A DNA stretch of 64,000 bases from Anodontia alba (Eukaryota; Mollusca; Bivalvia; Lucinida; Lucinidae). The stretch lies in assembly GCA_964016985.1 (NCBI GenBank), contig OZ024837.1:42690018-42754017 (forward strand). Direction: 5' to 3'. Of this stretch, positions 50,224 to 60,584 are shown in pieces. The notes under the pieces were generated by a model. That model made no database searches. It saw only the letters and a list, made by a program, of their open reading frames with translations, and was not told where the DNA came from. The position numbers were made by a program, and so were the translations under genes. The stretch's first letter is position 1; every line of letters starts with the position of its first letter.

Positions 50224-51003
50224 CAGTAAAATTTCATTATTAAGACCACCTTCATGACTGCCTAAAAGTGGTCTCATTAGTGGAGTGGTCTTAATATTGA
50301 AAATGGAATAATAAGAAACCATTCGGTACTAGCAAAGGCTGTTCTCAATAGTGGAGTAGTCTTGGTCTTAATTTCAAGTGTTTGTAATAACAGAATTTAT
50401 GATTGCCTAAAAGTGGTCTCATTAGTGAGGTGGTCTTAATATTGAAATAGAATAGTAAGAAACCTTTCAGTACTGGCAAAAGCTGTTCTCAATAGTGGAG
50501 TGGTCTTAATTTCAAGTGTTGTAATAGCAGAATTTATGACTGCCTAAAAGTGGTCTCATTAGTGAGGTAGTCTTAATATTGAATGTAGAATAATAAGAAA
50601 CCTATCGGTACTTGCAAAAGCTGTTCTTAATAGTGGAGTGGCCTTAATTTCAAGTGGTTATAATAACAGAATTTATGATTGCCTAAGTGGTCTCATTAGT
50701 GAGGTAGTCTTAATATTGAAATAAAATAGTAAGAAACCTTTCGGTACTGGCAAAGCTCTCCCTTCCTCTGATTGAAGAAGGACAGTTGTCAGTTTCTGGC
50801 GAAAGAATGTGCACAATACTGGTTAACCGCTTAGAGGACTATGCCTGCCCAGTAAAAGTGTGGTTAGGTAAACTGACCATGCTTGACATGACCCCATTGG
50901 GTTGACTGGGCCATAAAACCTAAACACAAACAGACTGGGAAAAGCTGTTCTTAGTGGTGGAGTGGTCTTAATTTTGAGTGGTTGTAATAGCAGAATTTTG
51001 CTG
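50224..51003. mobile_element. TA-flanked element with 140-bp internal tandem repeats
   Basis: CAGTAAAATTTCATTATTAA and TAGCAGAATTTTGCTG are end sequences with TA outside. Inside, GCCTAAAAGTGGTCTCATTA is found at about 50259, 50404, 50541 and 50680, with AATAAGAAACCWTTCGGTAC and GCTGTTCTCAATAGTGGAGT in each unit. S2 splits the last unit. Confidence 0.75.
50758..50933 (+). mobile_element. SINE S2, 5' truncated
   Basis: Starts in the body at CTCCCTTCCTCTGATTG and ends TAAACACAAACAG. ACTGGCAAAGCT before and ACTGGGAAAAGCT after are the target duplication. Confidence 0.88.
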
Positions 51004-51005
51004 TA

Positions 51006-51085
51006 TTAGCAATCAATATTTTAAAAATAATTTTCTTAATTTTCTGAGAAAATAGGGTTTATCAATTAATGTGAATTATGTCTAA
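51006..51085. mobile_element. MITE C fragment
   Basis: TTTTCTGAGAAAATAGGGTT and AATTAATGTGAATTATG are one C arm. Confidence 0.4.
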
Positions 51086-51292
51086 GAGTGTAACATGTGA
51101 GATAGATAAATGGACAGATGGATGGATCAATGGAGGTGATAATATTTTCTGCAGTGGATGGAGGTATGGATAAATGGAAGTCATTTAAATATCTACTACA
51201 ATATCACCGCTTTTTTTTAAACAACAACAAAAGCAACAACAACAATAAATTTGGGGATAATCATGATTTTGATTTGTAACTACAAATGTATA

Positions 51293-51462
51293 TTGAACCT
51301 TTACCACTCTATGGGTAAATTCAGTAGATGACAAATTGATGATATTTCTCTTAATATTCCCAGAAAACAGGATTCGACATTTCATGCAAATTCAAAACCC
51401 GTTTTCTGGGGAAAAAAATTAATATGTAATGTCTGCTGAAAATTTTACCCAGAGTGCTAAAA
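51293..51462 (-). mobile_element. MITE B, one core arm lost
   Basis: GAACCTTTACCACTCTATGG to ACCCAGAGTGCTAAAAC. CATTTCATGCAAATTCAAAACC joins directly to the far arm. Confidence 0.7.
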
Positions 51463-51504
51463 CTTTTGAATGCAGCTACAACAACATTCTAAGTATTTTC
51501 TATA

Positions 51505-51910
51505 TTTCAGTTTAGAAGCAAGCTTTTTATGCAAATTTACTTTGTTTCCTTATTTCAGGAAGTCATGACATAGAGGCAAATGTTGTTTGGTGTGACAAAA
51601 AAAACCTCCTTTCACACTTAATTACCATGCTATGGTCAAATTCAGCAGACAACAAACTTATTTTTCCCAGAAAACAGGATTTGGCATTTCATGCCAATTG
51701 TCTCCATTGGAGACAAAAAAGATTAAAAAAATGTTTCAATATGTTGTCTGCTTAATAATTTAATCCAGAGTGCCAGGTTTTAAGGTCCTGTTTTTCTGTA
51801 AGTCTATTTCATTTTAGAAGCAAGCATTTTATGCAAATTTTTGTGGTTCCCTTATTTCAGGAAGTCACAACTTTGAGGTAAATGTTTGTTTGGTGTGATG
51901 AAAAACATCT
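51505..51910 (+). repeat. Direct duplication of about 105 bp around a MITE B
   Basis: TTTTAGAAGCAAGC, TTATGCAAATTT, CCTTATTTCAGGAAGTCA and GTTTGGTGTGA occur at 51511-51596 and again at 51814-51898. The second copy is followed by an A element. Confidence 0.75.
51618..51784 (-). mobile_element. MITE B, one arm shortened
   Basis: TTAATTACCATGCTATGGTC to CAGAGTGCCAGGTTTTAA. The second core arm is missing after GTCTCCATTGGAGACAAAA. Confidence 0.7.
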
Positions 51911-51913
51911 GCT

Positions 51914-52115
51914 TTAACCCTTGTCCTGCTGAACCCCCCCGGATATATCCTGCCTTTGCAAACAGTGTAGATCCAGATCAGTTGGCTTCTGCACTGTTTG
52001 CCATTAAGTATATGAATTTATATCAACAATCCGAATCAAGTAATCTGATTGGCTGAAAATTAGAAGTGGTTTTTGTTTAAGTTAGCATCTTAATCTATTC
52101 AGCAGGACAAGGGTT
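51914..52115 (+). mobile_element. MITE A, core arm partly deleted
   Basis: TTAACCCTTGTCCTGCTG start, C run (GAACCCCCCCGG), core jumping from GTTGGCTTC to TGCACTG. Ends CAGCAGGACAAGGGTTT, with TTAA lost. Confidence 0.8.
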
Positions 52116-52927
52116 TTTGCTCTGCTACTTATGCAAATTTCCAGATGACATACAGAGCTTGAGTGATGTCATATTACTTTACCCACCAGGAAATTAAAAC
52201 TAAATGTCATTTCATCTGAAGTGATGGAGGAACGACAAACTCCATTTTTATGGGAAAGCTAAAAGTAATTTCCTAATCTTAGCCTATAGGAGGATAAAAG
52301 CATTGAAAAATACATGACAGTGTGTAATATTTCAGTCTGCCTCTGAAGCCATTAAAAAAACTATTATATCTTAGTCTAATTAATTGCATCATCCTGATTA
52401 AACAAAAGCTTTCAGCATACCACTGCAAGCCTCTGAAGATATTGATCTCAGGCTTTGAATTTAATGTGAACTAGAGCAAATTAAATGGGTTGTCATAAAT
52501 ACTTGATGGTAGTTCGTTAAAATTCATTCCATCTAACCTTTGGAGCAAATTCTTTCTTTTTACAGTAGACAACTTTTCAGACAGGTTTTATGTGTAGGAA
52601 GGCAAACAGGAAATCACAAACATTGTCCCTTTTGTGAAAAATGGCAGAAAATCTACCAAGTTTATCTAGTCCCCTAAAGGATTAATCTATTTCTTTATTT
52701 TATTTTTTTTTTTTTTTTACAAAATACTGAACAGTTTGATTTTTACCCACAATAAAAGATAAAATATGTAGTTTAGAAGTAGGCTTTTATCAGATTCCAT
52801 TTAATTCCTTAAATGTTCACAAGGTTATTATGAGACATGAACAACAATTGAAAAATCTGTCTGGAGAAGCAAGCAAATAAAGTACAGAAAAGCAAGAAAC
52901 ATCAGTGGACAAAAAGCAAGAAAAATC
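52116..52927. other. Repeat-poor island with homeodomain-like motifs
   Basis: No repeat family between about 52140 and 52680. Contains TCTAATTAATTGCATCATCC, CTGATTAAAC and GAGCAAATTAAATGGG, which hold TAATTA and octamer-like words. A 14-base T run lies at 52706-52719. No coding frame. Confidence 0.35.
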
Positions 52928-53204
52928 CATCACAAAAACATACCTTTTTAATTTTGACCCGCTTAAACCCCACTTTTATATCACAAAACTGGGGTGTACA
53001 GGGGTATACATTATTTTTCTTATTTCTGCTCAAAACATGGATTGAGGGTACTTGTTAGAACTGCCTCGTTGAGGCAGTTCTAACAAGTACCCACAATCTA
53101 TGTTTTGAACAAAAATTTGAAAAATATCAGAATTTTCATCTGAAAATGGTCAGTTTTTGCTGGTGAAATTTTCGATATATTTGAATGGGCATGTTTTCTT
53201 AATG
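52928..53204 (+). mobile_element. MITE H inside a short tandem repeat
   Basis: CATCACAAAAACATACCTTT to GGCATGTTTTCTTAATG with near-perfect core 3. AAAAAGCAAGAAAAATC precedes it and recurs just after it, but this word is also repeated upstream (52890), so it is host repeat and not target duplication. Confidence 0.85.
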
Positions 53205-53554
53205 ATTGGCAAAAAGCAAGAAAAATCAGTGGAGATAAGCAAACCTATTTTCTTAAAAAATTAAAATGAAAAAATCGTCATATTTTGCTATACAAATTAC
53301 ATAATTAAGGCCCTTTTCAGCTATAAACTTAATTTTAAGGTGAATTTCAGTTAACAAAGACACAAAAGTAGAAAAAAGAACAAACGATTTCTGACAATCA
53401 CTACTGCCCCTTTCTTTACTACAAATAAATTCAACAATATAATTTAAGATACTTTATGCTGATTTTGCATGAATATATATATATATTTTTTTTTGGGGGG
53501 TACTCAGTGGAGTCATCCTGCCAGTAATTCCTAGCTAGATATACACCATACCTA
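53205..53554. other. Unassigned spacer
   Basis: Short TA and T runs at 53476-53494. Nothing else recognised. Confidence 0.4.
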
Positions 53555-53862
53555 CACCAGCCTCGGTGGCTCAGATGGATGTGTGTCTGACTGGTGACCA
53601 GGAGGTCCCAGTTTTGTCCCCACCAGGTTCTGCAGCATTCTTTTGTGGTGAATGATCATGAAATATTTTCTAGGATCATTCATCTTTCCTCCACTGATTC
53701 AAGAAGAGCAGTTGTCAGTTTGTGGTGAAGAACGTGCACAAGTACTGCTTACCTGTAACCACTTAGAGGACTAAGCCTGCTCAGGAAATGTGTTTAAGTA
53801 TACTGACTGGCCAGACATGTCCTTAATAGTGTTGACTGTGCCATTAAACTCTAAACCAACTG
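53555..53862 (+). mobile_element. SINE S2, uninterrupted body
   Basis: Head CAGCCTCGGTGGCTCAGATG, altered box B CAGTTTTGTCCCC, body to GTTGACTGTGCCATTAAACT. At 53821-53831 it has CCTTAATAGTG, the empty form of the site occupied in the copies at 22927 and 60588. Confidence 0.85.
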
Positions 53863-53955
53863 ACTAGATACCTGCCGGGGCAAAATATCAAAAATTGTCT
53901 TGCGTGTTATGTATTGTATTTGGGATGGTTACAAAATCCTGGAATTTGCTGTGTA

Positions 53956-54200
53956 CAGACAACCCTCTTTATACCAACACTCGATACAACGACAAAATTC
54001 GTTATAATGACAATTTGACTGTCATGAAATCTTCACTTAAGAGGTAACAATTAGTCACAAAAAGAAATATACATGAGTCAGTGAGGCAATTCTAACAACT
54101 ATCCAAAACATGTGTTCTATGAGGAAATAAGAAAAAAAACAAGACCTTTCTTATATATCAATTTGGGAACAAATGCTATGGTTGTAATGAGGTTTCACTG
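53956..54200. mobile_element. MITE U, TA flanked
   Basis: CAGACAACCCTCTTTATACC and TGTAATGAGGTTTCACTG are inverted-type ends with TA outside. The middle has ATTCGTTATAATGACAATTT and half of a core-3 hairpin (GAGGCAATTCTAACAACTAT). Confidence 0.75.
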
Positions 54201-54542
54201 TATTTTATTCATTCAGCTCTGAAAAAGAAAAAAAAAATGCCACAGAGACACTTTTGACAGATGATCTTTCGAAAAGCTCTTATTGTTCCATCTTTGGGAA
54301 TTGGAGAATTAAAACTAGATTAGAAAATAATGATGTGTATAAAATAACTCTTTGCCATAATGTTTATAATGGATACCATTAATCAAAGTGTGTCAGCCAA
54401 TTGTTCTATTTCTGGGAAATTCTTGGCTAAAATGTGTCAATAAATGGGCAATGAATTGTGAGGTTTCTAGTCACACAATATGCACCTAGTGAAGTAATGT
54501 ATATTTAATTATAGAAATTTTGCAGAAATGAATATATGATAA

Positions 54543-55062
54543 TTAACCCTTAAAGCACTAAGCAAAATTGCAGCAGATGACCTAAATTCTTATGCCCCCT
54601 GAGGCTCTGCCAAAGGCGGTGGCGCGGGGGGAGGGGGTGGGGTGTGGGGGCATATAGCATTGTCATGATTTTACATCTGTATGTGTGTATGTCTTTACAT
54701 GCATATTTCACATTCATAACCAGAGTATAACAAATATTTAAGTTTACATTAAAAAATTGACATTTACATCCACGTTTTTCTTGGAGATCATAACTTGGGT
54801 GGGTACCTTTTATGCTAGGAAGTTGTAATTTAGTATATGCTACTTATCCAAACCTATTTAACTCTGTTCTACAATTGACCTTTGGTCATGCCCTGGGCTG
54901 GGGCTAGGGATCCAAATGGTGGGGGCATTTGTGTACTTTGGAAATGTCTAGTTCTTTTTATTTTTTCAGAGTAAAAAAAAAGTCAAACCTTATTTTCTGT
55001 GAGAAATAAGAAAAAAATGTAGTGTCATCTGCTGCAGTTGTGATTAGCACTTTAAGGGTTAA
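54543..55062. mobile_element. MITE C interrupted by element O
   Basis: TTAACCCTTAAAGCACTAAG to TAGCACTTTAAGGGTTAA. Between GATGACCTAAATTC and TTTTTATTTTTTCAGAG lies O. Confidence 0.8.
54591..54950. mobile_element. Element O with ATGCCCCC ends
   Basis: TATGCCCCCTGAGGCTCTGC and GGTGGGGGCATTTG are short inverted ends. GGTGGCGCGGGGGGAGGGG and GGGGGCATATAGCATTG follow. The G-rich tract could form a quadruplex. It is similar to 13515-13640. Confidence 0.6.
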
Positions 55063-55176
55063 AAGAGACGTGAAAATGCATTGAGCAGCATTAAAAACAT
55101 AACACGTTTTTTATTCAGTCTAAAATGCGTTAACAGGAGAAGCTGGTCAGTTAGGTTCTGGTTCCCACGCGATGTG

Positions 55177-55354
55177 GTATGGACTGACTAAACTCTACCA
55201 CACTACTGGAAGAGTTGAATTTCAATTTTGGGTATTTCTAGAGAAAAATGGCTAAACTATTTAAAAACAGTACAGACCCTGATCAGATGCTGCATTCTGC
55301 AGCATCTGATCTTGGTCTGCACTATTTGCCCATTACCTTTTTGGAGTGGGTTAA
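55177..55354 (+). mobile_element. MITE D, left end eroded
   Basis: CTCTACCACACTACTGGAAG, core 1 with a GATGCTGCATTCTGCAGC centre, end GGAGTGGGTTAA. Confidence 0.75.
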
Positions 55355-55409
55355 GGCAGGTTTTCTGGTCATGTGGATGATACAGGCTAAACCAAGCAAA
55401 AATGTACTT

Positions 55410-55600
55410 TTGGGCACATGCCGGCAGTGAAACTAGATCAGCCTACATGAGCACAGTCTGACCAAGGCTTTCATTGCCTTTTGATATAGTCTACAATATT
55501 AAATGATTCTGTAAATGGACAGCAAAGGTCCTGATCAGACTGCACGGCTGTGCAGTCTGATCTGGACCTTTGCTGTCTCCATGTGCCGAGGAGCCGTTTT
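55410..55600 (-). mobile_element. Repeat R with perfect hairpin
   Basis: AGCAAAGGTCCTGATCAGAC pairs with its complement across 55520-55576 with one mismatch. AATGATCAGTAGTGT then repeats twice at 55618-55640. Confidence 0.65.
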
Positions 55601-55708
55601 TGCCTGGTGCACTGGTGTAATGATCAGTAGTGTAATGATCAGTATGGATGTGATCAATATTAACAAGAGTTAATTTACTCAAGTTCATAGTGGCTCATTC
55701 ATTGCTAA

Positions 55709-55953
55709 TTAACTCTTACCATGCTATGGGTAAATTCAGCAGATAACAAACTCATGCTATATTTCTTATTTTAACTTTCAGTTTTAACTAGAAAATAGGA
55801 TCTGGCACTTCATGCAAATTGTCTCCCTCATGCAAATTGTCTCCCTAGGAGACAATTTGCATGAAGTGTCAAATTCTATTTTATAGGAAAATAAGAAAAA
55901 TGTATTTCAAAATGTAGTCTGCTGAAATATTTACCCAGCATGCTACCTGTTAA
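55709..55953 (-). mobile_element. MITE B with repeated left arm tip
   Basis: TTAACTCTTACCATGCTATG to GCATGCTACCTGTTAA. CATGCAAATTGTCTCCCT is present twice in succession at 55808 and 55826. Confidence 0.82.
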
Positions 55954-56060
55954 CTCGATCTGATGAATTTAAATATTAGCAGACACGATATTAAAAAATA
56001 TTTTGCTTATTTTCCTCTGAAAATAAGATTTTGAAATTACATGCAAGCAATGAAAATATT

Positions 56061-56583
56061 GTTTTTTGGGGTTTTTTTTATAGATGATTTTAATAAAACA
56101 CCAAAATCATTTTTAGCAGAAAAATAATAATAATAAAATAACTCTTTTATCACCTGGTTTTATCATCAACATCTTAACAGTCTATGTCTTATCCTTATCA
56201 GGTGATATATCATTATGCAGATTGATATCTCATTACGAGGGGCCAAAATGGAATTATAGAGTAACTTTTAGAGTTTGATGCATATAAACCAATCATTTCA
56301 GCTTTCAACATCCTGATGGCTTACAGAAGTCTCATGTTGTGGTTTCTTTCATCTAAAATTGTTTTTCCTGTCATTTTGACTGTTGTTTTTTTTTTGTGTG
56401 TTTTTTTTTACTATTTGAGTGAAATTTTCTGCACCAGCACTGTTTCATACTATATTATTATCATATTTAAATACCACATTTACTGTAAATATATGGACAG
56501 AGAGGCATGAGCAAACCATTTATTATCCAAAATCAGTATTATCTGAAATATTCTGACTCAGTATGTCTTTACTTTTTTTTATT
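56061..56583. other. Mostly unique AT-rich stretch
   Basis: Short hairpin of AGATGATTTTAATAAAACAC at 56082. A 64-codon hydrophobic frame at 56316-56510 has no recognisable domain. Nothing else. Confidence 0.4.
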
Positions 56584-56849
56584 TTAATCCTTGTCATGCT
56601 GAATAAATTATGCCATGCCCACTACTTATTGTCAGCCAATCAGATTACTTCACCTAAGTTGTTAATACAAATTCACATACTAAATGGCAAACAGTGCAGA
56701 TTACTTCACCTAAGTTCTTGATACAAATTCACATACCAAATGGCAAACAGTGCAGATCCAGATCAGTTGGCTTCTTCAGAAGCCAACTGATCTGGCTCTA
56801 CACTGTTTGCAAAGCTAGGTATATTTGGGTTCAGCAGGACCAGTGTTAA
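56584..56849 (-). mobile_element. MITE A with 56-bp internal duplication
   Basis: TTAATCCTTGTCATGCTGAA to CAGGACCAGTGTTAA. The segment CAGATTACTTCACCTAAGTT to AATGGCAAACAGTG occurs at 56641 and again at 56697, up to the edge of the hairpin. Confidence 0.85.
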
Positions 56850-56852
56850 AAC

Positions 56853-57071
56853 TTAATACTCTGGGTAAAGTTTCAACAGATCATATATTGAAATATTTTT
56901 TCTATTGTTTTCTCAGAAAACAGGATTTGACATTTTATTGAAAATTGTCTCCATTTTTAATAATACATGCAAATTGTCCCCAATGAAGACAATATGCATG
57001 AAATGTCATATCCTGTTTTCTGGGTTAAAAAATATGAAAAATATCATAAATTTGTGAGTGGTAAAGATTGA
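56853..57071 (+). mobile_element. MITE B with extra arm piece
   Basis: TTAATACTCTGGGTAAAGTT start. AAAATTGTCTCCATTTTTAA is followed by a second GCAAATTGTCCCCAATGAAG before the complementary arm. Right end TGAGTGGTAAAGATTG. Confidence 0.7.
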
Positions 57072-57200
57072 TATATGACTACTTGGTAATGTGTTTAAAA
57101 GTGCAGACTGAATGGCAAAAAATGCAGTCCTGATCAAATTGCTCAATACATCCCTTAATTTGGTCTTCACTATTTTCTTTAACATGTCTATCTAAAGTTG
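57072..57200 (+). mobile_element. MITE G, decayed
   Basis: GACTACTTGGTAATGTGTTT and AATGGCAAAAAATGCAGTCC are remnants. Confidence 0.5.
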
Positions 57201-57215
57201 GGGCGGGAGGAGGGG

Positions 57216-57895
57216 GGGCTTATTTTCTCTATATATCTATTTAGAAACTTTAAAAAGCTTCTTGCTAGAAACCACTAGACTGATTTCAATATAATTTGGC
57301 AAAAATATTTCTTTGAGGATCCTCTACCAAGATTGTTTAAGCCATCATGATTCATCAAAAAAACATGGTCACCAGGGGATGGGGCTTATTTTTCCAATAT
57401 ATGTATATAGAAAACTTTGAAAATCTTCTTGTCAGAAAGAACTGGGCTGATTTCAATGTAATTTGGCAGAAACTTTCTTTTGGTGATTTCTACCAAGATT
57501 GTTCAAGCCATCATGAGTCATCAAAAACATGGCCACCAATGGGCAGGGCTTATTTTTCCTACATATAATTATAGAAAACTTTAGAAATCTTCTTGTCAGA
57601 AACCACTAGACTGATTTCAATGTATTTTGGCAGAAATTTTCTTTGATGACCTTCTACCAAGACTGTTCAAGCTACCTTGATTCATCAAAAAACATTGCCA
57701 CAAGGGGGCATGGCTTATTTTCCCAATATACATGTATGTATATAGAAAACTCTAAAAATCTTCTTGTCAGTAACCACTAGATGACAGATTTCAATATAAT
57801 TTGGCAGAAATGTTCCTTGTGACTGAGACTTCAATATTAACTATGTAAATCTATTAGCTCAGGTGAGTGATATAGGACCATCATGGTCTCTTGTT
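57216..57895 (+). repeat. 165-bp tandem repeat, 4 units, bivalve type
   Basis: GGGCTTATTTTTCC-like phrases at 57216, 57383, 57545 and 57709. Each unit has AATCTTCTTGTCAGAAACCA, GACTGATTTCAATGTAATTT and TACCAAGATTGTTCAAGCCA. It ends CTCAGGTGAGTGATATAGGA and CATCATGGTCTCTTGTTTT, phrases I associate with bivalve genomes. Confidence 0.85.
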
Positions 57896-57898
57896 TTA

Positions 57899-58113
57899 TT
57901 TGACCTTTACCACTCTGTGGGCAAATTCAGCAGACAACAAACTGTTAATAATTTTCTTATCTTTCCCAGAAAACAGGATTTAAAATTCCATGCAAATTGT
58001 TTCCTTCAGAGACAATTTGCATGAAATTCCAAATGCTATTGTCTGTAAAAAAAATAAGAAAACATTTCAAACTGTCATCTGCTGAAATTTTTACCCAGCA
58101 TGCTAAGCGTTAA
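57899..58113 (-). mobile_element. MITE B
   Basis: TGACCTTTACCACTCTGTGG to AGCATGCTAAGCGTTAA. Core GCAAATTGTTTCCTTCAGAG with partner. Confidence 0.8.
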
Positions 58114-58411
58114 AAGCAATTTCATTGGTTTGTCAATGTATCAATTAATGACTCCATGGGAATGTGTTATCTGCAGTCAGTGCATAAAGTTTCAGCTGGT
58201 GCATTGATTTTCAAATGAAAATTAAGGGTATTCAATAGCTTTGTGGGAATTTCATTGCACATGGAAATGCTGGAAAAATGTTTTACCTAGAAAATACAGT
58301 TGATCAGACTAAGTCAGTCCAAATATTTAGTGTAAATACATCACATGAAAAGTACAATATCTAGCTAAGTATTTAGGTAGACAGGCCTTAGCAAACAGTT
58401 ACTGCACAATA
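58114..58411. other. Spacer ending in a G fragment
   Basis: Bases 58357-58409 (GGTAGACAGGCCTTAGCAAA) are the reverse G flank and core start, cut by the K insertion. Confidence 0.45.
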
Positions 58412-58743
58412 CAGTCTACTCCCGTTATCTCGAAGTCCAAGGGACTCTCTGAAATCGTTCGAGATATCCGTACATTGACATATCAGATTTGCTTAATTGA
58501 GGAAACAATAAATTGAACAACCACATTTCGGAAATGAATATATAATTTGACCCTTTAAGTTAGAGATATATTGAAAATATTGTGGATAAGGAGGAGAAAT
58601 TGCTCCTGAGGAGCAATTTTTCCTCTTTTCCACAATATTTTTTACCTGTTGTAGGAGTTCCATGCTAAATAAGGGACCGGATTTTCACTTCGAGATAAGC
58701 GGTTATTCGAGATAACCAAAATAGAGATAATGAGATTTGACTG
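58412..58743. mobile_element. MITE K inserted in G
   Basis: CAGTCTACTCCCGTTATCTC to GATAATGAGATTTGACTG, TA flanked. Core GAGGAGAAATTGCTCCTGAG with partner. Confidence 0.85.
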
Positions 58744-58757
58744 TATTTAGCTTATAT

Positions 58758-58869
58758 ATTTTTCCAATGGAGACAATTTGCATGAAATGTCAAAGCCTAT
58801 TTTCAAGGAAAAATAAGAAAAATATCAATTTGCTGTCTGCTGAATTGGAAAGAGAGTGGGAAAGGTTAA
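58758..58869 (+). mobile_element. MITE B, right half
   Basis: Starts at the hairpin centre (CCAATGGAGACAATTTGCAT) and ends GAGTGGGAAAGGTTAA. Confidence 0.7.
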
Positions 58870-59053
58870 ACAAATCAACCGATTTGTTTGAATTTTAGGA
58901 CAAATATGGCTAAGTGTTAAGGTGTCCAAATATTTAGAGAAAATACAGTTACACAACCTGACTTGACGGTACCTTGGCCCTCATAATGATATATCAGCCG
59001 TCACAATGACCAACATGCTCATCCCATATTTCCAGTAATTGCTTCATGACATT

Positions 59054-59271
59054 TTAACCATTATAGCGTCAATCACAACTGTAGCAAACAACATTTTTAT
59101 TTTGTTTTTGTTATTTTTTAATTTTTCATAGAATATAAGTCTTGATATTTCATGTGAATCTTCTGCCAAGCAGATGATTCACATAGACTGTCAAGTCTTA
59201 TTTACTCTGAAAAATACAGATAAAAAAAAAAAAAAAAATGTTGTCTGCTGCAGTTGTAATTGGTGCATTAA
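59054..59271. mobile_element. MITE C
   Basis: TTAACCATTATAGCGTCAAT to GTAATTGGTGCATTAA. Core AATCTTCTGCCAAGCAGATG. A-run 59223-59238 in the right arm. Confidence 0.82.
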
Positions 59272-59355
59272 TATCTTCTTATTTCCTCTACCTGCCTTTC
59301 TGTTTGTCTTTGTAAAGCTTCTGCTTTCGATTCCATAAAAAAATCTTTTTCACTG

Positions 59356-59546
59356 TTAACCCTTAAAGCGCCAAGCAAAATTTGTAGCAGACGACATTCT
59401 AAAATTTTTATTTTTTATTTTTCAGAGCAAACAAGTCTTGATATTTCATGTGAATCATCACATGAACTGTCAAGACTTGTTTTCTTCCAAAAAAAAAAAT
59501 AAAAATTGTCGTCTGCTTTAGTTGTGATTGGCGCTTTAAGGGTGAA
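59356..59546. mobile_element. MITE C
   Basis: TTAACCCTTAAAGCGCCAAG to TTGGCGCTTTAAGGGTGAA. Core centre is a short GTGAATCATCACATGAAC. Confidence 0.85.
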
Positions 59547-59557
59547 TGCACTGGTGA

Positions 59558-59728
59558 TTAATCCCTACAGCCTTTGGGCAAATTCAGCAGACACCAAATT
59601 GATATTTTTCTTTTTTTTTTTTGTCCAGAAAATAGGTTCTGAAATGGAAAAGCCTACTTTCCGAGAAAAAAGAAAAATATTTCAAACTGTCTTCTGCTGA
59701 AATTTTTACCCAGCATGCTAGGCGTTAA
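59558..59728 (-). mobile_element. MITE B with core mostly deleted
   Basis: TTAATCCCTACAGCCTTTGG to CAGCATGCTAGGCGTTAA. The arms join at TAGGTTCTGAAATGGAAAAG, so no core-2 palindrome remains. Confidence 0.75.
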
Positions 59729-59767
59729 TCAATTTAACAGAAACAGTTTGAACTGGGCGAATTAAGT

Positions 59768-59930
59768 TTAACATGTAGCATGCTGGGTAAAAATTTCAGC
59801 ACTTGATATTAATAGTTTTTCCTATTTTCCAAGAAAATAAGGAGACAATTTGTCAGAAATATTAAACCCTGTTTTCTGGAGCAATAATTAAAAATGTCAT
59901 CAGTTATGCTGCTGCTGAGATTTTGTCTCA
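59768..59930 (+). mobile_element. MITE B, decayed
   Basis: TTAACATGTAGCATGCTGGG start. AGGAGACAATTTGTCAGAAA remnant of core. Confidence 0.65.
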
Positions 59931-59990
59931 AGAACTCTTTATGAAACCCTTATGAAAACCATAAGAAAAGAGGTGTTTGGTCTCATATAC

Positions 59991-60142
59991 TATAGTAAAT
60001 GTCCTAAAATTTCAAACATCAAAGTTTCTGACAAAATGCCATATGAAAAAACAGTGCAGACCCAGATCAGACTGCTCCTGAAGGAGCAGTCTAATCAGGG
60101 TCTTCACTGCTTGCGATTCCACTAAGCATTTTAAGAGATAAA

Positions 60143-60148
<6 letters not shown>
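59991..60148 (-). mobile_element. MITE F, cut by a TA run
   Basis: TAGTAAATGTCCTAAAATTT start. Core CAGACCCAGATCAGACTGCT perfect. The far arm ends at TTTTAAGAGATAAATAC. Confidence 0.75.
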
Positions 60149-60225
<77 letters not shown>

Positions 60226-60228
60226 TTT
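60146..60228. repeat. (TA)n microsatellite plus T tract
   Basis: About 31 TA repeats (60146-60207) followed by 21 T (60208-60228). On the minus strand this is a poly(A) tail running into (AT)n. Confidence 0.95.
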
Positions 60229-60584
60229 CTCGGAAGCAATCTCAGACCTAGATTTATTACCCTACATTCAGAATAAACGTATTGATTACGGCTCAGATTT
60301 CAAGAGAATTGATTTCTCTCTAGATCTATTGTCCGCCTTTAAATGAAATTATGGTTTCGGAAGTGTGTTACTGTTAGAAGCAGCTGAAGTGCGATTAGAT
60401 AAAAGAATTGCAATAAAAAGATTTCTGTTCACCGACTTCACGTTATTGCTTTTGACGTCATATCTTAGTACAGAACATTCTGACCTCTGGAATTGTTTTT
60501 GTAATAATGTTTGTGTAAAGATGGTAAAGCCAACTGTATGGAAAGCAACACTTTTTCTGTTTGCAAACAGTGAAGATTTTTTGA
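60229..60584 (-). pseudogene. Retrocopy of a polyadenylated transcript 3' end
   Basis: On the minus strand the sequence carries AATAAA (complement at 60253-60258), then 24 bases, then the A run at 60228-60208. That is the normal spacing from poly(A) signal to cleavage site, so this looks like a reverse-transcribed mRNA or LINE 3' end. The 83-codon plus-strand frame inside (60365-60616) is then incidental. Source gene unknown. Near 60550 a core-1-like GCAAACAGTGAAGA marks the upstream limit. Confidence 0.6.
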
